From: an uncultured Lachnospiraceae bacterium
GTDB lineage: Bacteria; Bacillota; Clostridia; Lachnospirales; Lachnospiraceae
Assembly (NCBI GenBank): GCA_949051815.1
Contig: CARQVR010000027.1
Span: 1-41,573 of the forward strand
Length of the DNA stretch: 41,573 bases
Direction: 5' to 3'
The translations under genes were made by a program, and so were the position numbers. The stretch's first letter is position 1, and each line of letters opens with the position of its first letter. The notes under the pieces were generated by a model, which had not been told where the DNA came from, did no database searches, and was given only the letters and a program-made list of their open reading frames with translations. Shown here piece by piece: positions 41,355 to 41,573 of the stretch.

Positions 41355-41370
41355 TCCGAACGTTCGGAAA
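41355..41370. promoter_or_regulatory. Prophage palindrome, site 9 (symmetric variant)
   Basis: TTCCGAACGTTCGGAA, 30 bp before the first gene. One position on each arm differs from the other eight copies and the change is symmetric, so the palindrome is preserved. Confidence 0.85.
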
Positions 41371-41406
41371 ACCGTTTACTTTTAAGAGGTTGTGCACTTC
41401 CTCATT

Positions 41407-41430
41407 CCTTATAAATTAATTATAAAGGGA
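41407..41430. promoter_or_regulatory. AT-rich dyad upstream of the first prophage gene
   Basis: CCTTATAAATTAATTATAAAGG is nearly self-complementary and contains TATAAT on the minus strand, about 95 bp before the first gene. It could be the -10 region of the main prophage promoter with an overlapping operator. No good -35 is visible. Confidence 0.4.
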
Positions 41431-41432
41431 AC

Positions 41433-41448
41433 AAAATCGAAAAAAAAG
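41433..41448. repeat. Right copy of 16-bp direct repeat, candidate attR
   Basis: AAAATCGAAAAAAAAG, identical to 28740-28755. The chromosomal promoter at 41460 follows directly. Confidence 0.45.
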
Positions 41449-41459
41449 AGAAATTTCTC

Positions 41460-41488
41460 TTGCAATTCCCAAAAACTTCATATATACT
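41460..41488 (+). promoter_or_regulatory. Strong chromosomal promoter beyond the prophage
   Basis: TTGCAA, 17 nt, TATACT. Transcription runs off the window. Confidence 0.7.
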
Positions 41489-41494
41489 AGTTTG

Positions 41495-41573
41495 TGCTGT
41501 GGCATGATAGCTGTGAAACGTGAGGTTGCTGCCCGCGTGGCAGGTTTTCCGTGGAGCGAATGTCAAGTTAGGA
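41495..41573 (+). ncRNA. Structured 5' leader of a downstream gene (partial)
   Basis: After the promoter comes a GC-richer leader with CTGCC/GGCAG pairing near 41529-41543 and no start codon by the window end. It reminds me of leaders before ribosomal-protein operons in Lachnospiraceae, but this is from memory and the downstream gene is not visible. Confidence 0.3.

Larger units (their letters stand above)
28740..41448. mobile_element. Inovirus-like (filamentous phage) prophage
   Basis: An element of about 12.7 kb flanked by the 16-bp direct repeat at 28740-28755 and 41433-41448. Hallmarks: a Zot/pI ATPase, an HUH Rep, a secreted pIII-like protein, a two-helix pVI-like protein, coat-like small membrane proteins, an IS30-type transposase, and nine copies of a palindrome confined to it. 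Minus-strand order: three unknown genes, candidate ssDNA-binding protein, membrane and tip proteins, coat genes, small unknown genes, pIII, pVI, Zot, Rep, non-coding region, transposase. No secretin, capsid, terminase or tail genes occur. The ends are inferred. Confidence 0.85.

Overview
The window reads as chromosome of a monoderm Firmicute, most likely a Lachnospiraceae-type Clostridium. The reasons are purine-rich Shine-Dalgarno sites before nearly every gene, short acidic-linker lipoproteins that start after a Cys, a TraX-family protein, a FapA/DUF342 protein with lineage-type N-terminal repeats, RpiR and LacI regulators, and clostridial-style sialic acid and nucleoside importers. This placement is inferred from gene content; no 16S or marker gene is present.

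Region 1 (1-2190) is AT-rich accessory DNA: a probable insertion-sequence end, a GNAT acetyltransferase, a remnant of an AlbA_2-type protein, a choloylglycine-hydrolase-family enzyme and a 200-bp MITE-like inverted repeat flanked by a 10-bp direct repeat. Region 2 (2218-6766) has an XRE regulator, an unknown protein, a FapA-like protein and a receiver/HD-GYP phosphodiesterase. Region 3 (6951-14386) is a nucleoside-type ABC importer (BMP lipoprotein, double ATPase, two permeases) followed 11 bp later by a hybrid histidine kinase. Region 4 (14480-21070) has a LacI regulator preceded by a 41-bp tandem array that copies its own ribosome-binding site and start codon, a MATE exporter, a coiled-coil protein, a TraX-family protein, an rRNA-methyltransferase-like enzyme and a GDSL hydrolase. 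Region 5 (21080-28738) is a divergent sialic acid locus: nanE-yhcH-nanK on the minus strand, and a sugar ABC importer, nanA and an RpiR regulator on the plus strand.

Region 6 (about 28740-41448) is the standout: a 12.7-kb integrated element that looks like a filamentous (inovirus-like) prophage of a Gram-positive host. Almost all genes are on the minus strand. It carries a Zot/pI-type assembly ATPase, an HUH rolling-circle Rep, a large secreted protein with Gly-rich linkers and a C-terminal membrane anchor (pIII-like), many tiny membrane proteins that fit coat roles, an OB-like candidate ssDNA-binding protein and an IS30-family transposase that may serve as integrase. No secretin is present, as expected where there is no outer membrane. 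A 16-bp direct repeat flanks the element and may be the attachment site.

The element is marked by nine copies of a perfect palindrome, core TTCCGGACGTCCGGAA, all at gene boundaries between 28.9 and 41.4 kb and none seen in the chromosomal part. It also contains two copies of a hairpin leader with compensatory base changes, each in front of a tiny membrane-protein ORF; a 590-bp hairpin-rich non-coding region next to rep that resembles a phage intergenic origin/packaging region; and a plus-strand locus with a near-consensus promoter inside the minus-strand gene cluster. The best candidate for an undescribed system is this prophage with its palindrome network, which could be a dispersed operator set or a set of RNA/ssDNA processing hairpins. 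The last 100 bases are chromosome again: a strong promoter and a structured leader for a gene beyond the window.
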